Below, piece after piece: positions 22,793 through 35,291 of a DNA stretch of 64,000 nt. The notes under the pieces are model-generated. The model was not told the origin of the DNA. It searched no databases and worked only from the letters and a program-made list of their open reading frames with translations. The stretch is from Kwoniella bestiolae CBS 10118. Lineage: Eukaryota > Basidiomycota > Tremellomycetes > Tremellales > Cryptococcaceae. Every line of letters begins with the position of its first letter. Position 1 is the first letter of the stretch. Made by a program: the position numbers and the translations under genes. The stretch lies in the NCBI RefSeq assembly GCF_000512585.2, contig NC_089244.1, forward strand, positions 806,001-870,000. The letters are read 5' to 3'.

Positions 22793-24956
22793 TTAGATCT
22801 TCTCTAATGGCCAATCAGAGATAATATCCCTATACCACTTCACCCCTCCCTCACTCATACTCGACTGATCATCCCTTACCAACCCCCCATCCCTCTCCAA
22901 AATCTGTATGAACTCCTTAGATAAGCCAATAGGGAGTGACTCGATACCTGAGAATTCTAGTAATGTGAAACTTCTCTCCATCTCCACTTCACCGCCTGCG
23001 TCTGCGTTGAGATGATCGAGAGTGCGTGATAAGATCGCGGGGGCGGAGTAAGTGGGTGTATGGAGGACTTGGAGTGATGAGGGGAGGGTTAGGGAGGTTA
23101 TGGACGGTGTGGTGTGGTGCGGGAGGAGGGGTAGGATCGATATTAGTGTCGAAGGTGGTAGGAGTGCTGTGCGTACGAGCATGATGTATCAGTCAAGTCG
23201 GATATTGGATATGGTATATATCGTTCGTGAGTGTATATCCAGGCCCATCGGGCGATGAGGTACACCAGCGGAAAATAATGAACTCACAAACACCCCTAGC
23301 TCTCATCCACAAACCCCACACCTCATCCAAGGCTATAACCCCCCTACCCTCCTTCCCAAGCATCAACCCGTCCTCCCCATCCCTGCCAATCAGAAGCTCG
23401 CCAAGCTCCTTCGCCAGACTCTGATTATACCGCTGTTCATCCCGTATCATCTCCTTAGTCACCGCAGGGGAAGTCAACCCCAACTGCACCAGCGAACTCC
23501 TAATCATTGTAGTTTCCTCTTCGGTCGGTTTGGGCTGATTCGCTCCCGTGGAGTTAAGCTGGGTGGTGAGTTTGGTATTTAGTGATTGGGCTAGTCGGAC
23601 CATCTCTCCCGCGCGGAGCATTAGGGCTTCGAGGTCTGCGAAAGCCTCTGAGATGTGGTTGGAGTTGGATTTGGAGTTGAGGTCGATTTGCTGGAGGATA
23701 CCGTCTGTGCATATAGTGCATCATAAGTCAGCGTAAGATTCCATGTCAAGGGTCACGAGAGACTCTTCCTTTCTTGATGAGAAGATATAATGGGATGAGT
23801 ATATGTAGGAAAAGGGGAATAGTCGCACGTACCTATACCAGCCCCAGATCTAGGTAGACCCTCGATCCCATCTCCTGCCTTGACAGTGGAAGACAGCCCG
23901 TTCAGACCCCTCTCCCAAGCTTTATCGCTCAATACAGCTTTCAACCTCTTATACACTTCTTTCTCACCTCCTCTTCTGAAACTCAATCTCACTATATTCG
24001 TCTTTCCCCCATTCGTCAAAATGACATTGCTACCTGTCTGGACAGTTTGGGATACCTTCATCTTTCTGGGCAGAGGTGTCGAACATATTTCGCAATTTGG
24101 CAATAATGGGGAATTCAGGAATGTACATGCCGGACAGGATATGAGGTTCTCCTCAGAGGTGTCTGTCGTATCGGTGCTATCGGTCGTGAGTGTACTGTTC
24201 ACACTACTGGTGGTATTGATATCGATGGTTGCAGAAGATGGCGGAGCGGGAGTTGCAGCCCTTGAAGGAGGTCCAGAAACGGATAGCTGAGAAGTAGAGT
24301 ATGGGATACCGCAAAGAGCACATTTCGACTCTGGTAGAGGTGTCACTCTATTAGCATGTAGGGCGTTGACGTATCCGCAGATATTACATGTCCAGCCATT
24401 GTTTTTCGGCAGATCATCATTCGTCACAGTCGTAGTTGTTGAGTTGTTGTTTGAGGATGATTGCGTCTGCTGCGGCTGCTGTGATCCCAAGGTGAGAGTT
24501 ATTTTCGCCGAAGATCTCATAAATCCAGCGTAGAATTCCGTTTGTCTAACATAGCTCAAATGACATTGTAGAGAGGGCGCCGTCGAGCTTGTTGAGGAGG
24601 AGGAAGAGGAAGAGGGAGCTGAGTATTCCGGTATGAGGATTAGACGCTGGTTTGTCAGATGTACGTAGAGGGTTTGGTACGATGGGACCTTGTTGTTGCT
24701 GTTACGGTCAATTAGCTCCATAATAGTCCATGCTTTCTTGAGGGAGAAGAAGATGATGTTGAGATTGAATTGGGCATCCCACTCACCCTTCATACAGCCC
24801 CACACCATCCCAGCCTCCTATCCACTCTTCCCCTAGGTCCTTATCTACAGACTCAGACACGCTAGCTCCCTTGCGTATGGGTCTCCATGTTGACCAGTAT
24901 TCGGGCGAAAGGCCGCTGGGTAGATTACCAGTCGAATGGCTTGGTATTCGAGACAT
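22793..24956 (-). CDS. VPS36: ESCRT-II subunit Vps36
   Basis: I start at ATG 24956 (MSRIPSHSTGNLPSG); the first exon ends GWDGVGLYEG with a phase-2 donor that joins NNKVPSYQTLYVHLTNQRL. Together these form a GLUE (split PH-like) domain. As in budding yeast Vps36, zinc fingers of the NZF/RanBP2 type are inserted: WTCNICGYVN...KCALC (about residues 175-210) and SCPACTFLN..PNCEIC. The domain closes with IVRLSFRRGGEKEVYKRL. The C-terminal half holds the two winged-helix regions, with GMLGKEGRGVIALDEVW-type text and the end WYRDIISDWPLEKI. Vps36 binds ubiquitin and PI3P on endosomes and, with Vps22 and Vps25, sorts membrane proteins into multivesicular bodies. Divergent with the YFH7-like gene over about 275 bp. 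Confidence 0.85.
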
Positions 24957-25232
24957 CGTTGTGCCTCACTTTAGCTCGCTACTGTTTCGTGATATGATGT
25001 TGACAGGCATATTCTACTCGAGAAAAATATACACGAGCAGCTGTTTATACATCTGTGATACATCTCCGGTCATCACGAGCGAGTGCTACGGTGATCATGT
25101 GGAGACCCCACAGGAACCATATTACTGTAACTTTCGAAAGGTGGATGTTAAGAGATATACTGAGATAGCATTGACCCATTTATATGCACTGTCTGTCCAT
25201 GACACACAAGGGATCGCGTAGAGATATATACC

Positions 25233-26402
25233 ATGGAGATCTCTCCAGATGGGCTGGCCAGAAAGATAGTCGAGAAGTACAAACAGTGAGTCTGGTGGAC
25301 CGAATTTTGCTTGACTAACTCTTATGTGTTCGTAGATTACCCGAAAATGAGAGATTACTCGTAGCTGTAGCTGGGTAGGTTGCCTTTTACTTCTGAGCAC
25401 TTGAATGAACCTCAACCATGAGACAAGTAGATACTAACTCCGGTGTGACATGAAAATAGTCCCCCAGGCTCAGGCAAATCCACCCTCGCCTACCCACTGA
25501 CCGACGCCCTAAACTCCCTACTACTGCACCACCCACCTCCCAATCCAGCGCACATCGAGCAGCCCAGATCGCTCGAGCTGGCAGAAGCGAACGAACAACA
25601 GGGGAAGAACGACGAGGTTGCAATCTGTGTGGGGCTGGATGGGTGGCATTATAGTAGGGAGGAATTGGATGGGTTTGAGGATCCCAAAGAAGCGCACTGG
25701 AGGAGGGTGAGTGTAACTCATCTCTCTATAAGGAATTCCTGAAGAAGGGAGGAGGGCTACTGTGGACAAGCAGATTACAGCGTATAGATACCATATCATG
25801 ACCAGGACCGAGGACCTCAGGGACGAATAATGCCATTCGTGACGCTCTATCTGAATACCTGCTAATTTCTCATGAACCTAAAAAGGGAGCAGCCTTCACC
25901 TTCAACCTCCCATCCTACACCACCTTCCTCCAATCCATCCGTCAGCCCCTTTCATCTTCAAAGGAAATATCTTTCCCCACATTCGATCATGCCCTCAAGG
26001 ATCCCGCTATCTCTCCAGTGAAGATAACATCCCAGCATCGCATAATCATCATTGAGGGGTTATACTGTCTCTTAGATCAACCAGGATGGGCGGAGTCTTC
26101 CGAGATGTTCGATATAAGAATATGGGTAGAGGTGGATAAGCAAGAAGCGAGGGAGAGGGTGTTGAAGAGGAATTTCGAGGCGGGGATTGTGGAGGATTAT
26201 AAAGCTTGTGAGCAAAGAGGTAAGTGTCATACCATGTGCATTCTGGTACATGAAAACTTTTCAGCTGATGGATGGATCGGTAGTCGACGCTGTAGATATG
26301 GCCAATGGCGAGGAAGTGCGGACGTATAGAGTACAGCCGGATTATATAATCACTTCGATACAGGATCATCCATTCTCGAGGGAAGCGTTCTCCGGGATAT
26401 AA
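25233..26402 (+). CDS. P-loop kinase of the uridine kinase/YFH7 type
   Basis: ATG at 25233; the short first exons splice to MEISPDGLARKIVEKYKQ, PENERLLVAVAG and then PPGSGKST, giving a Walker A motif GPPGSGKST at about residue 34. Next are VGLDGWHYSREEL and, after a 180-nt intron, RGAAFTFNLPSYTTFL, the kinase-family substrate region, then IIIIEGLYCLLD (Walker B-like), IRIWVEVDKQEARERVLKR and the end SIQDHPFSREAFSGI. This order matches yeast Yfh7 and bacterial-type PanK/PRK-like kinases of unknown substrate. All splice phases agree. The exact substrate cannot be told from sequence. Confidence 0.75.
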
Positions 26403-26726
26403 AATGGAGGCAAAATATCATAATTTTTCATAGATAGATAGGCCATCGACGTAATGGCGCATGAAAATGCCCTTATCTACACAAAGGTGCAGGTGAATCA
26501 CCGAGATAGATGATGATGCATGAGACTGATTCCTGGTATTGGTATGGTACAATTGAATGCGGGCTTATGAAAGTGTATATGATCTGAACATCTGCGTCCC
26601 TTTCCTTTCCGTTTTCCGTTCCTACATCCATCTCCGACGATTCTATCCTTCTAACCTTCTATTCTTTCCGCCGAAGCTAATCCTAACCGACACGATATTT
26701 CTCGCTAGATGCTGACCGCTTCACCC
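26403..26726. other. Convergent intergenic region
   Basis: About 320 bp between the 3' ends of the YFH7-like and ammonium-transporter genes. Nothing is recognised. Confidence 0.4.
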
Positions 26727-29421
26727 TCATTTCTGACTCAAATCGCTCGACCCTACACTGCCTGCCTCAATCCGATTACCACCCTTACCCAACTTCTTCA
26801 GCTCCAACTCATCCGCCGAATGCACCTCCTCCAACCTATCCATCCCACTAGGAGTCGACGCCCTAAACTGACTCCTACTCCTACTCCTCTCTCTCCCTCT
26901 ACTCCTACTTCGTGGCTTCTCATTCTCCTGCTGTGCATGCGCATCGACAGCGGCTGCTCCCCCCCTAGGCATGGTAGGAGGCAATCCCGCCTGAGAAGGT
27001 CGAGTGTACGATTTGGGGCCCATCGAAGTGAGGTGAAATCTCGTTACGCTGTTGAATCTTGATAATTCGTTGTTGTCGAATAAGCCTTCGAGGTCTCGGT
27101 GGTGGAAGGCGTAATCTGCTACGAACTCGCCGAGCTCGACTTCCTATTTACGATTGAGAGGAATAGGTCAGCATATGCTGCTAATTGTTGGAAAATGATT
27201 GTGCGACTTACGTCCATACCAACGATTTCAGCTTCTTCGGTGGATCGGAAATGACATCCTGGGATGAGGTTGATGACCTGGAGTTCAATTGAAGTTAGCT
27301 CATCTGCCTTCGATTTAAATGATACTACCGACTAATACTTACAAACATGATAGCATAAGTGACGACGAAAGTCCAGCCTAGACCGACAAGCGCCCAGACG
27401 ATTTGTTTGGCGAACTGAATCCAATTGTGGTCTCTGCGATATAACAAAGTCCAGCCAATCAGTCACGCATATATCTCAAATTGAGCCGAGCTGGTCTGAA
27501 GACCACAACTCACAACCAACCACCATCGATTTCCGAGAACCCATCATTGGCAGCTACGCTCGACTGAGCGAACAAACCAGTCATCAAGACTCCCACCACA
27601 CCCGCCAGGGCATGTACCGCGAAGATATCCATGGGGTCGTCGACTCGCATGGTGACTTTGAGTCGGGTGGACAAGTTGGATACTGCTGCTGAGACTAGAC
27701 CGATGAGGGCGCCAGCCTATGCGCACAAACTCAAGTCAGCCACAGTCCGTCAATCTGAGGTCCTGATCAAGTCGTCAAAGGGTTAATGGGTTGATGCACA
27801 ATGATACTCACAGGAGCACCAACAAATCCAGCTGCAGGAGTAATTGCTACCAATCCCGCAATAGCGCCTGTACAGAACCCGACCATCGACCATTTTCTCT
27901 CCAATCTGAAATCCATAATCAACCAGACGATACCGCTATGCACATGCAAAAATCAATATCAGCTGAACATTCCAGCTTTCCGGGTGGAGTAGTTCGATAT
28001 AGAGAGAGGTATGTCAGACTCACCCGACGGCACCAGCAAGGTTGGTTACGAACACCGCCATGGCAGCTTTTAGAGAGGCGGCGAAACATGATCCTCCGTT
28101 GAAACCTAGCCATCCTACCCAGAGGAAGACGGTACCAAGGACAACGTGGCTGCCAGCAAAGCGATGAAATTAGCAGCCATCGGTCTGTGTGGAACGGAGA
28201 ATGGCTCACCCGACATTGGAAGGCTTGAAGGCTACTCTCTCTGTACCGTATCCTCGTCGTTTACCGATAAAGTATGAATAGGCTAGACCGGCTGTTCCAG
28301 AGGCGATTTCAACGGGTACACCACCAGCATCTGCGAAATTATAGAATCATCAGTCTTCCACGCTCGTCTGGGGTGTCTTGTATTGTTTGAGTAAGCCGTG
28401 TCACTTACAGCTGTACAGTGGCGATAGCTCTGGATCAGCTTGCGGACCACTCAGGTTCAGCACCATACAAGAAATCGACTCACTCGAGGATACCCCATTT
28501 ATAAGCCCATCCATTGGAACTCCAGATCCAATGAGCCAGCATATCATATACCAAAGTAGTCCAGCAGAAAATGAAGATCATCGCGGGGAGGATCCTCGAT
28601 CGTTCTGCTGCGGCACCTAACAAGACCGCCGGTACGAGACAAGCGAACATCTGCATTTTCCAGAGTCAGCATATTTCTCCTCATCAACGTATTGCGATAT
28701 GCTAGATATCATTACTGAGGGTCAAGATGAGAAAGAGAGACAGACACGTACAAGTTGATAGGTCGCAAATACAATTTCAGGCAATTTGCCATTGGTTTCT
28801 GGGACAGGTCTCTCCAGGACCTGTCTGAATCCGACATTTCTATACACATAGTCACATGGTCAAAATCAGTTTGACCCTCAATATTATGTGACTGTATTTT
28901 CGAGAAGAGAGGGAAGGGATGACTTACCGTCCATCACCAAAGAACGACCCGCCGCTCTCGGAAAACACCAACGAATAACCAATAAAGAACCATTGAAACG
29001 AGACTATTCCCAGGGAGACCAATGAGAGGAATAACATGGATAAAGCGTTTTTACGCCTTGCGAGACCAGAATAGAGGTATCCGAGACCTGGCATCTGTAT
29101 ATATAGTCTGTCAGTATTGATGACGAGGCTTGTGATGATCATGTTCGACTTACCATAAACACAATCAAGGCGGCTGAAGTCAAGACCCATGCTATGTCTC
29201 CTGGATCGAATGCTGTGCGGATGATAAACAATCAGTATCCGAGATTGGGACGTGGGATATACGAGACATGATTCGAGAATTATGGTAGTAGTATTCTAAG
29301 AGGTGATGCACTCACCCGCAGTTTCCCCTTGTAATGTAGCTAGTATATCCGTTCCTAGCGGTTCGAACGTATAGGTCCCGTCCGGGGAGGACATGAGCGC
29401 TCCATAAGTCAGATTGACCAT
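26727..29421 (-). CDS. Ammonium transporter of the Amt/Mep family
   Basis: Start at ATG 29421 (MVNLTYGALMSSPDG), then a series of exons encoding membrane helices: GDIAWVLTSAALIVFMMPG, LGYLYSGLARRKNALSMLF, ERSRILPAMIFIFCWTTLVY, MLAHWIWSSNGWAYKWGILD, AGGVPVEIASGTAGLAYS, GTVFLWVGWLGFNGGSC, GAIAGLVAITPAAGFVGAPA, FAVHALAGVVGVLMTGLFA. The twin-histidine positions (MLAHW and FAVHA) that line the ammonium pore are both present. The cytosolic C-terminus has the conserved ...EEAEIVGMD, EVELGEFVADYAFHHRDLEG and then a long Arg/Ser-rich tail ending SDLSQK. Mep proteins import ammonium, and Mep2-type members also signal filamentous growth or mating under nitrogen limitation. A GATA-motif cluster about 600 bp upstream fits nitrogen control. 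Confidence 0.92.
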
Positions 29422-30460
29422 TTTGTTCTGTTTTGTACTTTCTAACTTGCGCCTGGCTTTCCAAACAAATATGAAAGAAGGTGTCTTCGTTCAGTAGGTA
29501 GAGGACCAATCAGATGGCTTGTGGGTTGGTTCTGGACTTTACACGGGGACTGTTCTACGCAGATTGAGTCGATGGTAGTCGGTGTAACCTTGGTGAGGCC
29601 GAGGTTGACGTGCTCAACGGATGACTCTGGGAGGTCGAGATCTCTGTATTTTAGTTGATAGCTGTTTGTTGGTCTGAGATCTTATGGTGCAGCAGGGATA
29701 TGAGTTTGGGTGTCCACTATATACAATGAAGATGTTTAAAAGATGGAAAAAACGAAATAGAGAGAAAAGCAAGTAAGAGATTTTTACTATCTAGCGTGTA
29801 GACTTTTTTCTCTGTTTGATGAAATGCATCATGACGATCTAAAAATCCATTCATCCATTCATACCCCGTACTTGTACGTATGGGCCACTACAACACTCCG
29901 CGTCCGAAATAAACCGATCAACGTGATCTCGCCGTATTCGTACAGGCCCAACCAAACCAGTCAAAGAAGAGAGAATGAGATTTTTCCTAAAATAGATGAC
30001 AACATGTTCGCTTGTGTAGATTATCGAGGTAGTGATAGATATCGATAACATCTCTGATTGGATGAGGACGAATCCAGCGAATCATATTTCAGACTGGGTT
30101 TTTGGTTCCTGTGCCTGGGATATATCGTTGCGATCAGTGGTTGGATCGATTAGGATTGTAGGATCTCATTACAAGCTCATTAGAAACAGTCATCGACAGC
30201 ACTGTAATGTCTCGGATGCAGATTTTGTAATGGGCTGTTCAAGGGTCAGAGCTAGTCACGTGATATATCGGCTGTTTCGGTTGGGGACAGAATCTTACCG
30301 GCCGGATGGGATTTGCTTGCTATTGCAGAAAGTTGTGGACAAAGAAGCATCAAGAGAGGAGAGCAATAGTCAGTTCACATTGATACTACGTGACCTTTGC
30401 TTGAGACCTGGACTCCTTCGTACTTACCTTCATAACCAATCATTTACCACAGATGCTCCG
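29422..30460. other. Divergent promoter region, ammonium transporter/AONS-like gene
   Basis: About 1 kb with no convincing gene. An open frame from 30032 runs into the AONS-like gene but lacks protein-like text before 30440. It holds the GATA-motif cluster listed separately. Confidence 0.45.
30021..30048. promoter_or_regulatory. Cluster of three HGATAR motifs
   Basis: TTATCG (reverse of CGATAA) at 30021, TGATAG at 30033 and CGATAA at 30043 lie within 28 bp. HGATAR is the binding site of fungal nitrogen GATA factors (Gat1/AreA), which activate ammonium transporters under poor nitrogen supply. The cluster lies about 600 bp upstream of the transporter ATG and 410 bp upstream of the AONS-like ATG. 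Single motifs are common, so function is inferred from clustering and context. Confidence 0.35.
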
Positions 30461-31989
30461 ATGACAGAACTCGACGCCAGACTCGGTAAACTCCTGCAAG
30501 GGAGGAAGGAGAAGAACCGATTTAGGTCGTTCAAGGAGTACGATACCTCTCCTTCATCTGGACTAGTCGATTTCGTAAGTATCCTTCTCCTCCTGATCCA
30601 CTCATCCACCCTCTTATCCTGATCGAGAAAAGAAGACCAGGGGAAGCTCATAATGCTGGTCAAAACGTAGTCATCAAACGACTATCTATCCCTAACCTCC
30701 TCACCTGCTCTCCGTAAATCATACCTCGCTCGGCTATCATCCACACCCTCAATATTCGGTTCAACAGGCTCCCGTCTCCTCAGCGGCTGTACGCCATCCC
30801 ATTCGTCCCTCGAAGGACGTTTCCAGCGATTCTTCCACTCCCCTTCTGCGCTCCTGTTCAATTCCGGCTGGGATGCGAATGTATCGTTTTTTGCAACTGT
30901 TCCGCAAAGTACAGATTGGGTAGTGTACGACGAGCTGGTCCATGCAAGTGTACATTCCGGTTTGCGGGCTTCTAGAGTACCAGTAGAAAGGAGGGTGGCG
31001 TTCAACCATAATGATCCAGATGATCTGGAAAATGCCTTAAAGAGGATAACGAGTGAAGGCAGTTCGACCGATAAGTCTACGGTATTTATCGCGCTGGAAT
31101 CGCTTTATTCGATGGATGGGGATTTCTCGCCTTTACCTTCCTTGTTGGATATACTCGGACGATATGTGCCGAGGGAGAGACAGTGCGTGGTAGTTGATGA
31201 AGCTCATTCGACGGGGGTGTATGGAGATCAGGGGAGGGGGATAGTCCATGCGTTGGGTGAGGAAACTGAAGGGGGAGGGGGGAAGGGAAGAGTAGATGTG
31301 AGGTTGATGACTTTTGGTAAAGCTGTGGGATGTTCAGGAGGTGAGTTGACTGTATACTCGATAAAACGTCGCATTGACTGAAGGATTCCCGTAATGCGAT
31401 GTCTAGCCGTCCTGCTCTGCTCACCTACCGTCCGATCGTTCCTGATCAACTTCGCTCGACCACTCATTTTTTCGACTGCTTTACCGCATAGTACTATCAT
31501 GGCACTGGAATGCGTATGGGATGTGCTACAGAGCGAGGAAGGTGATCAGGTGAGCTTCACATGTTAGTTTGACGTTACAGTAGCTCACACCGAATCGCCA
31601 AATAGCGTCGTCAAAGTCTCATGGTATTATCATCTCATATTCGTACACTACTCGATCAACTCTTATCTCGAACACCACCAAAGATCTTACATCTACCACC
31701 AGACCCTATCATACCATTTCCTAACGCATCGATCTTACCCCCTATACCTGGCTCGCCGATTCTTGGATTACTCACTCCTACTCCGCATGCGCTTGCTGCA
31801 TTCTTACTGGATAAGGGATTCATAGTGAGACCGGTCGTACCGCCTACTGTACCTCCTGGTGGAGAACGAGTAAGGATATGCCTCAGAGCGGGTATGGAGA
31901 AGGGCGTGATAGAGAGGTTGGTAGATGCGTTGGGTGAATGGGTGGAGATGAGATTGGCTGAGGGGAAGCAGGTTAGAGCGAAGCTGTAG
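30461..31989 (+). CDS. 8-amino-7-oxononanoate synthase-like PLP enzyme
   Basis: Exon 1 is 30461-30574 (MTELDARLGKLLQGRKEKN to LVDF); exon 2 starts at 30671 with SSNDYLSLTSSPALRKSYL, the AONS hallmark. It then shows FGSTGSRLLSGCTPSHSSLE, LLFNSGWDANVSFF, VVYDELVHASVHSGLRASR, FIALESLYSMDGDFSPL, VVVDEAHSTGVYGDQGRG (PLP-binding Asp and His) and MTFGKAVGCSGG, whose Lys is the Schiff-base residue. The C-terminus has GFIVRPVVPPTVPPGGERVRI. The alpha-oxoamine synthase family condenses an amino acid with an acyl-CoA: KAPA synthase for biotin, ALA synthase for heme, serine palmitoyltransferase. The motifs and length (about 400 residues) favour KAPA synthase, but no other biotin gene is nearby, so the reaction stays tentative. 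Confidence 0.75.
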
Positions 31990-32719
31990 ATTGATCCGTA
32001 CCGCATAAACATCTGTTAAAATATTGGAACTCCTCCGTAGAATATATCTTGCATTTTTATATCATCTCATGCATTGGTGCTGTACATCACACCACTTATG
32101 CCCATGCTCATGACCCCCCAGCCGGTAACTAGCGAAGCAAAAACCAATGGAAAGACTACAGCACTTGGGATTCCCAAGTGGTCCCCCATCATGGTATTGA
32201 TCGAGCGATATGACTCTTGTCTGCGCAGAGCTAACGGGATGCGGAAGTTTGATCATTCTGTGGCCGTGCCGTAGATGACCATTGCAGTGTTAAGAAGCAT
32301 GTACAGTAGTAGTAGTCGATCCCATGAGGAGATCAGTGATGCGTGCGGAGACCCCAGACGCCCATACCTTCGGCCGATGATTTTTGGCTATGCCGCATAA
32401 AGGGATCAAAGCTGAGTAGATAAAGGTGTAAAAACCGAGTTGTGATTTGTCGAAAATTTCGGCCGATCGAGTCATTCATTCATCCATCCCATTTCTATTT
32501 ATTCATTCCATCTCTTCACCAAACCCCCCCATCTCGATTCATTCAATCGTATATCATCTATATCAAAAGCTCAATCATCAGTAAAAGAGCGCAACATACA
32601 TCACATACATCGTGAGTCTGCTCTCCCAGAAACAGCACCGGGTGTCGTGGACCCCACCGCTCTCTTCTTCAGCTAACTCGCCACCAGCTTTTTCTTTTTA
32701 ATAACCTAGTATATCCACC
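31990..32719. other. Upstream region of LEU1
   Basis: About 730 bp. TTCGGCCGAT occurs at 32369 and again at 32458. Nearer the ATG, a GTGAGT donor at about 32611 and CAG acceptors before 32700 suggest an intron in the 5' untranslated region. No gene is seen. Confidence 0.35.
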
Positions 32720-35291
32720 ATGCCAGCCCCTACATCCGCTCCACGAACCCTCTACGACAAAGTATTCGATGACCACGTCGTCTACTCAGGTGAAGGTGAT
32801 ACCCTCCTTTACATCGATCGACACTTGGTGCATGAAGTTACTTCTCCCCAGGCTTTTGAGGGCTTGAGAAACGCTGGTAGACAAGTGAGGAGACCGGATT
32901 GTACGCTTGTGACTGTTGATCACAATATTCCGTGAGTGCTGCTTTGTTAATCTTTATGCCTCAAATCATCAGGCAGAGGCATATGCTGATATGGACGATC
33001 TGTGCAGCACCGCATCTCGTAAAAACTTCAAGGATGTCAACACTTTCATTGTAGAAGCTGATTCACGAGCCCAAGTGTCGGCTCTTGAGGATAATGTAAA
33101 GGAGTTTGGTCTTACTTACTTTGGAATGTCTGATAAGCGACAGGGTGAGTAGTGCAGCTATGCCTTCACCTCGATATAGATGGAAAAGTAGCTGACACTC
33201 CATACTAAATAGGTATCGTCCACATCATTGGTCCAGAACAAGGTTTCACTCTTCCTGGTACTACAGTTTGCTGTGGTGACTCTCACACTTCCAGTGAGCT
33301 CCCTTCCACCCCTTATTAATTTGACAGGCTAAGCTGACAACGACGCCAGCCCACGGTGCATTCGGTGCCCTCGCTTTCGGTATCGGTACTTCCGAGGTCG
33401 AGCACATCCTTGCCACCCAGACCCTGCCCCAAGCCAAATCCAAGAACATGCGAGTGACCGTCGAAGGCAAAGTCGCCGAAGGTGTGACCTCGAAAGATAT
33501 TGTTCTCCACATCATTGGTGTGATCGGTACTGCCGGTGGTACAGGATGTGTCATCGAATTCGCCGGTTCAGCCATCCGAGAATTATCTATGGAATCTAGA
33601 ATGTCTATCTGTAACATGTCTATCGAAGGTGGTGCCCGAGCAGGTATGATCGCTCCCGACGAGATAACTTTCAAGTACCTCAAGGGACGACCTCTCAGTC
33701 CAAGAGATGGAGAAGAATGGGATAAAGCCGAGGCTTATTGGAGATCCCTCAAATCCGATCCAGGAGCCAGATACGACATCGAAGTCGAGATCAAAGCTGA
33801 AGATATCATTCCTACTCTCACTTGGGGTACCTCTCCTCAGGATGTCGTGCCTATCAACGGCCGGGTTCCTTCTCCAGAAGACTTCCCAGAAGCTCAACGA
33901 AAGAACGTTGAGAGATCTCTCGAATACATGGGTCTCACACCCGGTACACCAATGGAAGAAGTCAAGATCGACAAAGCGTTCTTCGGATCATGTACCAACG
34001 GTCGAATTGAAGATATGCGATCTGCTGCTCGAGTCATCCTCGCCGCCGAGAAGAACGGTGGACCCTCGAAAGTTGCTGAAGGTGTCTATGCGATGATCGT
34101 ACCTGGATCTGGTTTGGTCAAACAACAAGCCGAAGCTGAAGGACTGGATGTGATTTTCAAGAAGGCCGGGTTCGATTGGAGAGAAGCTGGTTGTTCCATG
34201 TGTCTGGGTATGAACCCCGATCAACTCAAACCTGGAGAACGATGTGCTTCTACCTCCAACCGAAACTTCGAGGGGAGACAGGGTGCAGGTGGTCGAACCC
34301 ACTTGATGTCCCCTGCTATGGTTGCTGCTGCTGCCCTCACCGGTCGATTCACCGATGTCCGAAAATTCATGGGTACCCACCTAAGTGAAGATGCAGGATT
34401 AAAGATCACCGACTACTCAGATTACCTCACCCCTGTCGAAGCTCCTGCCCGACCTGCTGAACCTACCGAGGAGACCGCAGAGGGTAAAACCCCTCTTCAA
34501 GCTGCTGCTGCTGCGTCGGCTGGTCTACCCAAATTCAACGTCGTTAAAGGTATTGCCGCGCCAATGTGGGAAGCCAACATCGATACCGACAAGATCATCC
34601 CCAAACAGTTCCTCAAAACTCTCCTTAGAACTGGTCTAGGTGCTGCCCTCTTCTGGACGATCAGATACGACGTACGAACCAACGAACCTTTACCTGACTT
34701 CGTACTTAATAAGGACCCTTGGAACAAGTCCTCTTTACTTGTTTGCACTGGACCTAACTTCGGTTGCGGGTCTTCGAGAGAACATGCCCCATGGGCTTTG
34801 AACGATTTCGGTATTAGGTGTATTATGGCTCCTTCGTTCGGTGATATCTTCAAGACCAAGTGAGTGAAAGTTCACCTTTCTTCTGAGCTTGGCGATATTC
34901 AGACGAATCATAATGCTGATATTCTGCGTGTGTGCTCAGCTGCTTCAAGAACGGAATGTTACCTCTTGAACTCCCCCAAGCAGACCTCGAAGCATTATAC
35001 GAAGATGCCTCTGCTGGACTTGAGATTGCCGTGGACCTAGAGAACCAGCAGGTGATCCGACCAAATGGAAAACCACCTATCACCTTCCAAGTCGACGCAT
35101 TCAGACGACACTGCCTCATCAACGGTTTGGACGATATTGGACTTACCCTCGAACACAGGGGTGAGATCGAGAAGTTTGAGGAGAAACGATCGGAGGTTTG
35201 GCCATGGTTGGACGGTGTAGGGTACGCTAAGAAGGGGCAGAAGATTGTAGCTGTGCCTACGAGGAAGGCGGTCAGTAAGACGGATTGGTAA
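32720..35291 (+). CDS. LEU1: 3-isopropylmalate dehydratase
   Basis: ATG at 32720 (MPAPTSAPRTLYDKVFDDHVV). Four short introns follow; the exons read LLYIDRHLVHEVTSPQAFE, TASRKNFKDVNTFI, GIVHIIGPEQGFTLPGTTVCC and CGDSHTSTHGAFG. The aconitase-fold iron-sulphur ligands are visible: VVCCGD-type Cys, FFGSCTNGRIED, and CSMCLGMNPDQL. After an Ala/Pro/Glu-rich linker (about residues 480-520) comes the swivel domain: IAAPMWEANIDTDKIIPKQF, LVCTGPNFGCGSSREHAPW and, after the last intron, CFKNGMLPLELP. As in other fungi the large and small bacterial LeuC/LeuD subunits are fused. The enzyme isomerises 2- to 3-isopropylmalate in leucine biosynthesis, in the cytosol. Identity is very secure. Confidence 0.95.

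Noticed and set aside
33583..33897. Minus-strand frames over LEU1
   Set aside because: They are antisense to highly conserved LEU1 coding sequence and carry no domain of their own.
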